The notes under the pieces were generated by a model that was not told the origin of the DNA, made no database searches, and saw only the letters and a list, made by a program, of their open reading frames with translations. The translations under genes and the position numbers were made by a program. Shown one piece after another: positions 1 through 8,359 of a stretch of DNA of 64,000 nucleotides. Position 1 is the first letter of the stretch, and each line of letters begins with the position of its first letter. The DNA comes from Arachidicoccus sp. BS20 (GTDB taxonomy: Bacteria; Bacteroidota; Bacteroidia; Chitinophagales; Chitinophagaceae). Location of the stretch: contig NZ_CP015971.1 in NCBI RefSeq assembly GCF_001659705.1, positions 1,240,001 through 1,304,000 of the forward strand. Direction: 5' to 3'.

Positions 1-1790
1 GAAGAGCCATCGGAACGAAGTGTTGCGCTTATCATATAGCGGCTGTCATACGAATACATTACGCGCCCCATATACGACAATAATCCACTTACCGAATAGC
101 CCTGATTAGCTGGATTTATTGTTATGTCGTCATTTAAACTGGTGGAGCTCTGTCCAAGGTTAAAATATTGGAACTGGTCAGAAGCAATATTTTTTCTAGA
201 AATAGATGAACTGTTGTAATAATCCTGTTCGGCAGAATACAACGCAACAGCATCTATCTGATGTTTTCCAAATGTACGGTCATACATCACCAAGTTTTCA
301 TCCGTCCAGCTATATGTGGTCGAGTTACCGATAGACGCATTACTTGGATTTAGGGGATTATTACTAAATACGCCCTCACCAGTATAATTTCCGCTGTTAC
401 TTTGCCGATATTCTCCACCGAGGTTAACACGGACTTTTAAACCTTGTACTCCCGGGATTTCAACTTCAGCATACGCAGAGTTGTATGAAGCAAATCCTTT
501 GTTCAAATCGGCAAACCTGTCGCCTAAGGCATCTAGCGTTGACCGTGTATAAGTCCAATATTGATCGTGATTAGAAGAAATATCCAGAACTGGCTTTATA
601 GCGCCAGTCGAATCGTACGGATTTGCCAGAGGACTCATTGCCAATACATTGTATAATCCAATGCTTGCTCCATTTGTAAAACTAAAGTTATTGTTGGTAG
701 TAAAGCCCAGCCGAAATATACCAATCTTCTGATCAACAGATCCACGCAAAGAATAACGTTTGTACCAAGACAAAGGAACTACCGATTGATCGTTATAGAA
801 CCCCGCACCAAACTTATAACTTCCATTCTGAGTACCACCTATAATACTTAGATCATGACTATTTACAAGTCCGGTTTTAAAAAAGAGGTCTTGCCAATCC
901 GTACTGGTCGTATAATTGCCGGCGCTGTCCGTAGGTTCGTCCGCACCTGCGTTATTCATATTCGCCTCTGCACGAAGCGCAGCGAATTGAGTAGCATTCA
1001 TCATAGGGAATTTAACGGCTTTATTCATACCAAAATATCCACTATAACTTATTTGTGCTTTTTGATTTCTACCCCCCGAATTAGTAGTTATCAAAATAAC
1101 GCCATTAGCGCCACGCGAACCGTAAATAGCCGTTGCCGAAGCGTCTTTCAGAATGTCGATGCTTTTAATATCATCCGTGCTAATATCTGAGATACTTCCC
1201 TGAAAAGGAATACCATCAAGCACTATCAACGGATCATTAGTGGCATTGATTGAACGTGTACCGCGAATACGGATTTGCATGGTAGCCCCCGGCTTTGTAG
1301 AGGTTTGTGTCATAGTTACCCCTGCTATACGCCCTTGCAAAGCAGATGTAAAATTGGCTGACGGCACTTCCCGGAGGGCGCTTCCTCCTATTGATGCTAC
1401 CGATCCTGTAACCGCTTCTTTGCGTTGCGTACCGTAACCAATTACAACTACATCATTAAGATTTGTTGCAACAGCAGAAAAAAGTACTACAGAAACATTT
1501 GCTTCTCCGGAATAAGTAATTTTTTTAGTCTGGTAGCCAATGTAGGATACCTCCAAAACCTGCCCTTTTTCAACGTCGATGGAAAAACTGCCACTCTGGT
1601 CTGTAAAAGTTCCTTTACCTGTATTCACATTTAATACGGAAGCAGCGTTTATAGCTGTTCCGCTTGAATCGGTTACAACCCCGTGCACCGCATGACCTTG
1701 TTGGGCAAACAGCGGTGAAGAGTCAAACAGACTTATTGCCGTCATGAACATCACAGCAATAAGAACGTTTCGAAAATTGAATTTTTGCAT
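1..1790 (-). CDS. SusC/RagA-type TonB-linked outer-membrane transporter, N-terminal part (runs off left edge)
   Basis: Reading the minus strand from the ATG at 1790 gives 596 open codons up to the window edge, so only the N-terminal part is present. It starts with a signal peptide ending near SSPLFAQ, followed by a carboxypeptidase-regulatory-like domain (HGVVTDSSGTAINAASV) and a TonB plug with the SusC signatures VIGYGTQRKEAVTGSVA, IRIRGTRSINATNDPLIVLDG and DILKDASATAIYGSRGANGV, then the start of the beta-barrel. Such proteins import glycans or peptides across the outer membrane with a SusD lipoprotein, which should lie beyond the left edge. No secretin/STN signalling domain precedes the plug, so FecR-type control is unlikely. 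It is divergent from two LacI-type regulators and has LacI-like palindromes in its upstream region, so repression by them is the likely control. Function certain at family level, substrate unknown. Confidence 0.93.
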   Translation of the reverse strand, partial: MQKFNFRNVLIAVMFMTAISLFDSSPLFAQQGHAVHGVVTDSSGTAINAASVLNVNTGKGTFTDQSGSFSIDVEKGQVLEVSYIGYQTKKITYSGEANVSVVLFSAVATNLNDVVVIGYGTQRKEAVTGSVASIGGSALREVPSANFTSALQGRIAGVTMTQTSTKPGATMQIRIRGTRSINATNDPLIVLDGIPFQGSISDISTDDIKSIDILKDASATAIYGSRGANGVILITTNSGGRNQKAQISYSGYFGMNKAVKFPMMNATQFAALRAEANMNNAGADEPTDSAGNYTTSTDWQDLFFKTGLVNSHDLSIIGGTQNGSYKFGAGFYNDQSVVPLSWYKRYSLRGSVDQKIGIFRLGFTTNNNFSFTNGASIGLYNVLAMSPLANPYDSTGAIKPVLDISSNHDQYWTYTRSTLDALGDRFADLNKGFASYNSAYAEVEIPGVQGLKVRVNLGGEYRQSNSGNYTGEGVFSNNPLNPSNASIGNSTTYSWTDENLVMYDRTFGKHQIDAVALYSAEQDYYNSSSISRKNIASDQFQYFNLGQSSTSLNDDITINPANQGYSVSGLLSYMGRVMYSYDSRYMISATLRSDGS

Positions 1791-1833
1791 AATAGCAATG
1801 TTTAACTTGTGAAAAAAAATTAAGTCTAAAATT

Positions 1834-1857
1834 TTGAATGCAATCGATTGCATTCAA
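1834..1857. promoter_or_regulatory. LacI-family operator, perfect 24-bp palindrome
   Basis: A perfect 24-bp palindrome with core TGCAATCGATTGCA and the central CG typical of LacI-family operators. It lies 43 bp upstream of the susC start codon, so a bound repressor would block susC transcription or early elongation. Two more copies of the core lie nearer the regulator gene. Binding by the adjacent LacI proteins is inferred from position and symmetry. Confidence 0.8.
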
Positions 1858-2059
1858 TTAAAAATTACTAATGTCCGTATTTTATCTATGATGAATTCAT
1901 TGCTTTACTCTTTTTTGAAAGACAAAAATGACTAAATATTTATAGGAAATGACACTGATAAACAAATCGACGAAACATTATTCAAACTTTCTCAATGACT
2001 TTATAACTTATGTTCGTAAGCTGTTTCAGGTGCTAAAGTAAATATTTTTTCTAAACAAT

Positions 2060-2073
2060 TGCAATCGATTGCA
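2060..2073. promoter_or_regulatory. LacI-family operator, 14-bp palindrome
   Basis: Second exact copy of TGCAATCGATTGCA in the susC-lacI intergenic region. It is shorter than the copy at 1834 because the flanks do not pair. It sits about 213 bp from the first copy (centre at 1845.5 versus 2066.5, about 221 bp), a spacing compatible with looping between operators. Confidence 0.75.
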
Positions 2074-2135
2074 TATTTTTTTTCAAAAAATATTTGTTTG
2101 TTCCCGGCAATAAATTTTATAAATATTCTGTAAAT

Positions 2136-2149
2136 TACAATCGATTGCA
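2136..2149. promoter_or_regulatory. LacI-family operator, imperfect third copy
   Basis: Third copy with intact core CAATCGATTG and one mismatched pair outside it. It ends 18 bp before the start codon of the first lacI gene, where binding would repress that gene, so autoregulation is likely. Confidence 0.65.
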
Positions 2150-2167
2150 TAAATCAAGCAATAACAA

Positions 2168-3187
2168 ATGCATAAAGAAATTACGATATACGACATTGCT
2201 CAAAACCTGAATATTTCCGCCAGCACAGTTAGCCGCGGGCTTAACAACAACCCGCTTATCAGTAAAGAAATACGTGACAAAATACATCATACAGCCAAAG
2301 AGCTTGGTTATCGCCATAATACAATCGCAAGCAATTTGCGCAGACAACAGTCCAAAACTATTGGCTTGCTGTTACATGAGCTGAACAGCAATTTTGTAAC
2401 ATCAGTGCTTGCAGGCATTGAAAAAATTGCTACAAAGGAAGGTTATGATTTGCTTATTGCGCATTCCGGCGAAGACGGGCAGCGCGAGATTGCCAACGCG
2501 AAAAACTTATTGAGCAAAAGAGTGGACGGTATCATCGCATCCATGTCGTTGGGTGCTAAAGGCACAGAGCATTTTAATCCATTTTTTGAAAGAAAAATCC
2601 CGGTAGTTTTTTTCGACCGCGTACCAAGAAATATAGACTGTGTAAAAGTTGTCATAGACAATTATAAAAACGGTTATGAAGCAACCGCCCATTTGATACA
2701 GAACGGATACAAAAACATTGCACACATTACCGCAGACTTGTCGCGCAATGTGTACAACGACAGGTTTAACGGTTACAAACAGGCTTTAACTGATAACGGC
2801 ATTATCTTTAAAAAAAAATTAATGAAAATATGCAGCCGTAGTGAAAAAGACATTATCAAAGTCATAAATCAATTACTGAAGCACAAGCCGGATGCCTTTT
2901 TTATAACAAACGATTTTGCCGCAGCAGTATGCATTGAAGAACTGCGGGAAAAAGGATTTCACGTTCCTAATGATATAGGAGTTTTCGGTTTCAACAACGA
3001 TACATTAGGAAATCTTATTTCGCCCAAACTCTCAACTATCAATTATCCGGGCATAAAAATGGGAGAATCGGCGGCTAAAGAACTTTTCAGCCTGCTGAAA
3101 TCAAAAGGCAAAACAGGGCATAGTAAAACAATAGTTATTCCTTCCAGACTTATTATTCGTGAATCAAGTGTCAGAGATAAAGTGTAA
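2168..3187 (+). CDS. LacI-family transcriptional regulator, first of a tandem pair
   Basis: 339-residue LacI/GalR-type repressor. Residues 1-60 hold the helix-turn-helix (IYDIAQNLNISASTVSRGLN) and hinge helix (HNTIASNLRR), and the rest is the periplasmic-binding-protein-like sugar-binding domain (KTIGLLLHELNSNFVTSVLAGIE, PVVFFDRVP, DAFFITNDFAAAVCIEELREKG, VFGFNNDTLGN). It should bind the TGCAATCGATTGCA palindromes upstream and release them on binding a sugar or phosphosugar. The next gene is a close paralogue with almost the same DNA-recognition region (48 of the first 60 residues identical). Divergent from the susC gene, which is the probable target. Effector unknown. Confidence 0.93.
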   Translation: MHKEITIYDIAQNLNISASTVSRGLNNNPLISKEIRDKIHHTAKELGYRHNTIASNLRRQQSKTIGLLLHELNSNFVTSVLAGIEKIATKEGYDLLIAHSGEDGQREIANAKNLLSKRVDGIIASMSLGAKGTEHFNPFFERKIPVVFFDRVPRNIDCVKVVIDNYKNGYEATAHLIQNGYKNIAHITADLSRNVYNDRFNGYKQALTDNGIIFKKKLMKICSRSEKDIIKVINQLLKHKPDAFFITNDFAAAVCIEELREKGFHVPNDIGVFGFNNDTLGNLISPKLSTINYPGIKMGESAAKELFSLLKSKGKTGHSKTIVIPSRLIIRESSVRDKV

Positions 3188-3259
3188 TATTAAAAACATA
3201 AGCTTTTCAGTCCGTAACCGGTTTTTGTTCTAAATATTTCTATTTTTGAACAACAATAT

Positions 3260-4306
3260 ATGCACAAAGAAATTACAATATACGACATTGCAAAAAAACT
3301 CGGCATTTCTGCAACTACCGTCAGCCGCGGTCTGAACGATAATCCACTTATCAACAAAAAGACACGCGAAAAAATTCATCAGACAGCAAAAGAACTGGGC
3401 TACCGGCACAATACAATTGCCAGTAATCTGCGGAAGCGTCATTCAAAAACCATTGGCATTTTACTGCACGAAGTGAACAGTTATTTTGTTACCGCGGTTC
3501 TCGCAGGCATTGAAAAAGTCGCTACTGCCGAACAATACGATTTACTGATTACGCATGCCGGAGAAGACAGCATCCGCGAAATTGCCAACACTAAAAATCT
3601 TTTAAACAAAAGAGTGGACGGCGTCATTGTTTCTCTTACGTTAAGTACGAGAGATATTGCGCACTTCAATCCTTTCTTTGAAAGAAATATTCCTGTTGTA
3701 TTTTTCGACCGCGTACCCGGCGATGCAAATTGTAGCAAAGTGGTGATCGATAATTTTAAATGCGGCGAACTTGCCACCAAACACTTAATAGAACAAGGTT
3801 GTAAAAAAATTGCGCACATTACCGCAGACCTTACGCGCAACGTGTATAACGACCGTTTTGAAGGATATAAAAAAGCACTGGAAGAACATCATATAAAATT
3901 CAACAAAAAACTATTGCAAATATGCAATGTGAGCAACAAAGAAGAAACAATTGCAGCCGTCGATAAATTGTTGGGACAAAAGCCCGACGCATTCTTTATT
4001 ACCAATGACTTTGCCGCCGCCGTGTGCATAGATGTTTTGCACAAAAAAGGTTTGCGCGTGCCGGAAGATATTGCCGTGTTTGGCTTCAATAACGACTTAA
4101 TCGGCGATTTGATAACGCCAAGACTTTCGACCATAGATTATCCCGGAAAACAAATGGGCGAGGTAGCCGCACATGAATTGATTAAGCAACTAAAATCAGT
4201 GGACAGACATAAAAAAACTTCGTTTAAATCAATTGTAATTCCTTCTAAAATGATTATCAGAGAGTCTTCTTTGAAGAAAGAGAAAAATAAGAACCCTCTT
4301 GAATAA
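3260..4306 (+). CDS. LacI-family transcriptional regulator, second of a tandem pair
   Basis: 348-residue LacI-type regulator, paralogous to the gene 72 bp upstream along its whole length: same helix-turn-helix (ATTVSRGLNDNPLI), same RHNTIASNLR hinge and same effector-domain motifs (VVFFDRVPGD, AFFITNDFAAAVCID, VFGFNNDLIGD). It has a longer Lys-rich C-terminus. The near-identical recognition helix suggests it reads the same operators, while the diverged effector domain may sense another ligand. A TATTTTTG box at 3241-3248 could be a -7 element for its own transcription, but no well-spaced -33 element was found. The pair looks like a local tandem duplication. Confidence 0.93.
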   Translation: MHKEITIYDIAKKLGISATTVSRGLNDNPLINKKTREKIHQTAKELGYRHNTIASNLRKRHSKTIGILLHEVNSYFVTAVLAGIEKVATAEQYDLLITHAGEDSIREIANTKNLLNKRVDGVIVSLTLSTRDIAHFNPFFERNIPVVFFDRVPGDANCSKVVIDNFKCGELATKHLIEQGCKKIAHITADLTRNVYNDRFEGYKKALEEHHIKFNKKLLQICNVSNKEETIAAVDKLLGQKPDAFFITNDFAAAVCIDVLHKKGLRVPEDIAVFGFNNDLIGDLITPRLSTIDYPGKQMGEVAAHELIKQLKSVDRHKKTSFKSIVIPSKMIIRESSLKKEKNKNPLE

Positions 4307-4429
4307 TCAAAACTTCGCGAAACTTTGTGTTTGCTTCACGGCTCTTTGCGGAATAGCTTTAGCACAGCGTTACACAAAGGTTTTACACAGAGTTGCACGA
4401 AGCTTTTAAAGCAAACTCTTGCCTCAGTT
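4307..4429. repeat. Degenerate intergenic repeat between convergent genes
   Basis: Short non-coding stretch between the convergent lacI2 and GH2 genes. It is made of degenerate phrases built on CTTTGTGT/CTTTGCGG and ACACAAAGG/ACACAGAG in both orientations, the kind of low-complexity intergenic repeat common in Bacteroidota. No gene or clear rho-independent terminator was seen. Confidence 0.4.
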
Positions 4430-7207
4430 TTATTTCACATCAACAGAATTTTCTTGACTATTCCAGCTTGAAATTTTTATAACAATCGGTACATTTTTCA
4501 GTTCTTTAACCGGAACTTTTACAGTAAGCGTTTCTTCTTCATTCGGTTCAAGAGAAAAATAATTATCGCTCCAGAAGCTGGGCATAATTTCTTCGCCGTT
4601 TTGTACTAATTGTGTTCGGGCAAAGAAAGCAATTTGATTACCTGTATTTTTTACTTTTATGATAACAACTTTTTCAGTTCCTCGAATAGAAGAGTTGATA
4701 ATTGTTGTTTGCAATTTTGTTTGCGGCATTTCGTTCAAAGCCTTGTAATCATTTCCTTTCGCAGTCCAATAAATATTTTTGGAAACTTCTTCGCCTTTAT
4801 TATTTTTCAACGAAAGAATAATGAAATTAAAATCCGAATGCTGTTGCAAAACATCTTTCAATGATAGCGCATTTGCAGCATTCATATCATCAATAGATTT
4901 TACGCTTGCCGATTTTTCAAAAATTCTTTTTCCATCTATTGAATAAATTTTTGCAGTCACCGTTAAATCACTCGCATCAAATCTTGAACGATTAATAATC
5001 GCTACACTTGAATCATCCTGATTAAATTGCACGTGCAAAGGCTCGCACGCTTTTTTGATAAAATAATATCCCGCGTTCGGATTGAGATAGTAATCATAAA
5101 TCTGCCATACAACACTTGGAAACGCAGGGTTTAATTTCCACAACATTACGCCGCCAGTTGTATTAATTTTAGAACCTGCCGCCTCAAAAATTCCCTGATA
5201 ACCGGTTGCATCCATCAACTGCATTTTATTGGCGAAGCTGTCCAAATCCATTGGCTGTCCGTAACGTTGAACCATGTCTTTGTAATAATTATCATACTGC
5301 GCCGCGCCTGTGCAGGCATCATGATAACCCCAAGAATTGTTGAATGGGAAAGGCAAAGTTTTATCCCACCAAAGATTGGGAATAATTTTTTTCAACGTAT
5401 TCAAAGGTGGCATCGACGGAATGCCTGTTTCATCTTTAAAGCCCCAGTCTTTTGCATGGTCTGCCAAATCGTAATACACTTTCGGGTCTTTCCAAGCGTA
5501 AGGACCGCCGCTGAAAACGCCGGGCGTTTCGTTATCGGGATATGCGCCGTCCCAGCCTTGCTGCATTTTTGCAAAACCCGAAGAACTCGGAATAAACGGA
5601 CGAGTTCCGTCCATGTCAATCACAAGTTGGCGCATGGCATCGTATAATTCTTTACGCGCATGGCCTTCATTGCCGCCTGTCCAAACCAACAGACTCGGAT
5701 GATTGCGAATGCGTAAAATTGAACTCTTTACATTATCGATAAACACATTGCTTTGATACGGATAATCGGGCGAGCCTTTGAACTCGCCTTGCGTATCGCC
5801 CGTTACCCAAAAGTCGTTCCAAACCAGCAAACCGTAACGGTCGCAGGCTTGCCAAAAAGGTTCTTCGGGTGTAACGCCGCCGCCCCAGATTCTGATTAGA
5901 TTAAGGTTTGCATTCTGGCATAAATGTAATTCATAATCGTTGCGCAGCGAATCTCTGTTTAGCAGAAAATCGGGAACCCAAGCGCCACCGACAAGATGTA
6001 TTTTTTTGCCGTTCACATAAAACTCTCTTCTGAATCTTCCGTTCTCAGTAAATGTTTTTGTACTTACGGAGCGAATACCAAACACAAAACTTGTATCGTC
6101 GGAAACGGAATTATTATTCAATAATTGGATTCTTATTCTGTACAAATTCGGATTACCGTAGCCGTTGGGCCACCAAAGTTTCGGATGATTGATGATGAAT
6201 TGTTTGACGGAAGAAGCATCTAATTGCACGGTTTTATTTTCCGAAGCATTCAGCAGAACAGATTGATTAACTACGATAGAATTTTCGGTACTTTTTTCGG
6301 GCGAAATAGTGATTTTTAAATTGCCATTTACAGAACTATTTGAATGATTATTTATAGATAACGATAAATTTAGTTTTGCTGTATTTGTATCGGGAAGATT
6401 GGGCAAATCTGTAACCAATTTAATATTGCTCAAAGTAGCACCGCCTGTTTTACGAATATAAACCGGTTGCCAAATACCTATATTTCTATCGCGCGCTGCC
6501 GGCACCCAATCCCAACCTACGCTGCAAAGTTCTGTTACATTTTTACCAATATCGCCAGTTGGTCCGCCGTTTAAATAAAAAGGACCGAAAGCCTTGAGCT
6601 GTGCACTATCCGGCAAGCCGGCATAATCCAAAGGATAAATTTTTACGGCTAAATAATTTTTCATGCCATAGTTTACAAACTTGCTCACATCAAAATTGTA
6701 ACCGCGAAACATACCGACCATTTGCGAAGAATCGGCAACGAGATTTCCGTTCAACCAAACTTCTGCGCGGTAATTGATTCCGTCGAAAATGAGTTGAATG
6801 GTTTTGCCTTTGTCCGCACCCGAAGCGTCAAAACTTGTGCGATACCAATACGGGTCTTTCCACGGATTTTTTACATTGGGCAAATAAGAATATTTTTCCA
6901 AATCGTACATTGCATTGAATGTGTCCGAAGCATCGGGAATCAACATATTATTTAATCCGACATAAGGGTCGGGATAAATATTATTCTTGACCAAAGTTGT
7001 GAGAACTGTGCTTGGGACTTCTGCTTTGTACCACAAAACATTGGGGCGATAATCCGGCGAAGAAAGCATTTTACCATCGTTCGGGACTTGCGTCGAAGAC
7101 TGAAGTTGGAAAGATTTTAATTCTGTTTGTTCTACTTGTGCAGACACAAAAGCATTCGTGCAAAGCACAACTATAATCGATGAGAAAAGAAATTTATTGA
7201 TTCGCAT
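4430..7207 (-). CDS. Glycoside hydrolase family 2, beta-mannosidase / exo-beta-glucosaminidase-like, secreted
   Basis: About 925 residues. I chose the internal ATG at 7207 over one 13 codons upstream because it puts a normal signal peptide (MRINKFLFSSIIVVLCTNAFVSAQ region) at the N-terminus. The order is GH2 sugar-binding jelly roll (DPYWYRTSFDAS, LNGNLVADS), immunoglobulin-like domain (PKLWWPNGYGNPNLYRI) and TIM barrel (GGAWVPDFLLNRDSL, IRIWGGGVTPEEPFWQACD, NHPSLLVWTGGNEGH). The acid/base glutamate is in GGNEG (about residue 514) and the candidate nucleophile is in KDETGIPSMP (about 593). The arrangement resembles the CsxA/mannosidase branch, not beta-galactosidase. It probably trims beta-linked mannose or glucosamine from glycans in the periplasm or at the surface. 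It is convergent with the LacI pair. Confidence 0.88.
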   Translation of the reverse strand: MRINKFLFSSIIVVLCTNAFVSAQVEQTELKSFQLQSSTQVPNDGKMLSSPDYRPNVLWYKAEVPSTVLTTLVKNNIYPDPYVGLNNMLIPDASDTFNAMYDLEKYSYLPNVKNPWKDPYWYRTSFDASGADKGKTIQLIFDGINYRAEVWLNGNLVADSSQMVGMFRGYNFDVSKFVNYGMKNYLAVKIYPLDYAGLPDSAQLKAFGPFYLNGGPTGDIGKNVTELCSVGWDWVPAARDRNIGIWQPVYIRKTGGATLSNIKLVTDLPNLPDTNTAKLNLSLSINNHSNSSVNGNLKITISPEKSTENSIVVNQSVLLNASENKTVQLDASSVKQFIINHPKLWWPNGYGNPNLYRIRIQLLNNNSVSDDTSFVFGIRSVSTKTFTENGRFRREFYVNGKKIHLVGGAWVPDFLLNRDSLRNDYELHLCQNANLNLIRIWGGGVTPEEPFWQACDRYGLLVWNDFWVTGDTQGEFKGSPDYPYQSNVFIDNVKSSILRIRNHPSLLVWTGGNEGHARKELYDAMRQLVIDMDGTRPFIPSSSGFAKMQQGWDGAYPDNETPGVFSGGPYAWKDPKVYYDLADHAKDWGFKDETGIPSMPPLNTLKKIIPNLWWDKTLPFPFNNSWGYHDACTGAAQYDNYYKDMVQRYGQPMDLDSFANKMQLMDATGYQGIFEAAGSKINTTGGVMLWKLNPAFPSVVWQIYDYYLNPNAGYYFIKKACEPLHVQFNQDDSSVAIINRSRFDASDLTVTAKIYSIDGKRIFEKSASVKSIDDMNAANALSLKDVLQQHSDFNFIILSLKNNKGEEVSKNIYWTAKGNDYKALNEMPQTKLQTTIINSSIRGTEKVVIIKVKNTGNQIAFFARTQLVQNGEEIMPSFWSDNYFSLEPNEEETLTVKVPVKELKNVPIVIKISSWNSQENSVDVK

Positions 7208-7322
7208 AAACTTAAGAAAATTGAGTGCCAAAGTTAAAACATCCAAAAGTTGAAAGATAATACTTATTTAACCAATTAGTTACATTTTTTGAATATATCC
7301 GGAAGCGACAGAAAATAAATAA

Positions 7323-7352
7323 TGCTGTGCGGCGAGGACATCGTACACAGCA
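7323..7352 (-). terminator. Possible terminator after the GT9 gene
   Basis: Seven-bp inverted arms (TGCTGTG / CACAGCA) just downstream of the minus-strand GT9 stop codon, followed on that strand by TTATTTATTTTC. The loop is long (16 nt) and the T-tract imperfect, so this is tentative. Confidence 0.4.
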
Positions 7353-7354
7353 AA

Positions 7355-8359
7355 TTAACTCAAACAGTTTCTTCTTTTTAATTCGTCAATTATTAAAGAA
7401 ATTTTTTGTTGATTCATACAATTGAAATGTCTCTTCGGGCAAGCCTTTGTCCCAAAATTGGAGCAGGGCTGACAAGAAAGGTTTGCAACAATAAAATTTT
7501 TATACAAAGGCTCGTTCATTGTGCCGTAATAAGGCTCTACCGCAAGTTTCGGCGAAGTGCCGCCCCAAACAGCCATTACCGTTTTTTGAAATGCGCAAGC
7601 AATGTATTGCAAGCCCGTATCGTGCGAAATAACCCAGGAAGATTTTCTTACAAGGTCGGCAGACTGATTGAGATTAAATTTTCCGCAAGCGTTCCAAACA
7701 TTTTTATTTTTTGTTTTTGTAATAATCTCCATCGCTTCTTTTTCATCTTCTTTTCCTCCAAGTAAAACAAGCGGAAAGTCAATATTGTCGCACAGTTCAA
7801 CCAATTTATAAACCGGTAATTTCTTGGTAAAATAAGATGCACCTATAACGATTGCGCCGAAACCGTTTTGATGCGTTAAAGGCAAATCGCTCTTGTACAA
7901 TTCGTCTTCTTTAGGAATAAAATAATCCAAACCCAAGCCATCGTCTTTCACGCCAAGCGGCAACAAAGTTTGCAAAGAACGTTGCGTGATATGCGTTCGG
8001 GGCATTACATCGATGTGAAATTTTGTAAGCAGAAATTTCTGAACGCTTAGTTTTTTATAAGCAAGCCATTTGCTTCGCAAAGAGAATCGCAAACGAAGCG
8101 TACGAAGATTTTTATGCAAGTCAATGATGTAATCAAAACGTTCGGCTTGCAGTTCTTTTTTCAGTTCTGAAAAATTATCATCATAATAATGAAATTTATC
8201 AATGTACGGGTTAGCAACCGTAACCGCTTTGAATTTTTTCTTTGTAAGAAAATGTATTTCCGCATTCGGGTATTGAAGTTTTAAACATCTGACAGCCGGC
8301 GTCATCAATACAATATCGCCGATAGATGAGAAGCGGATTACAAGAAACTTTTTCTTCAC
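7355..8359 (-). CDS. Glycosyltransferase family 9 (ADP-heptose:LPS heptosyltransferase-like)
   Basis: 334 residues with the GT9 pattern: an N-terminal Rossmann domain (LVIRFSSIGDIVLMTPAVRCLK) and a C-terminal donor-binding domain (IVIGASYFTKKLP, PLVLLGGKEDEKEA, SWVISHDTGLQYIACAFQKTVMAVWGGTSP). Family members add heptose or a related sugar to the lipopolysaccharide core at the cytoplasmic face of the inner membrane. Its ATG overlaps the stop of lgt by 4 bp (ATGA), so the two are translationally coupled. The C-terminus carries a Cys-rich segment (CQPCSNFGTKACPKRHFNC) common in Bacteroidota members. Acceptor and exact sugar cannot be read from sequence. Confidence 0.88.
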   Translation of the reverse strand: MKKKFLVIRFSSIGDIVLMTPAVRCLKLQYPNAEIHFLTKKKFKAVTVANPYIDKFHYYDDNFSELKKELQAERFDYIIDLHKNLRTLRLRFSLRSKWLAYKKLSVQKFLLTKFHIDVMPRTHITQRSLQTLLPLGVKDDGLGLDYFIPKEDELYKSDLPLTHQNGFGAIVIGASYFTKKLPVYKLVELCDNIDFPLVLLGGKEDEKEAMEIITKTKNKNVWNACGKFNLNQSADLVRKSSWVISHDTGLQYIACAFQKTVMAVWGGTSPKLAVEPYYGTMNEPLYKNFIVANLSCQPCSNFGTKACPKRHFNCMNQQKISLIIDELKRRNCLS

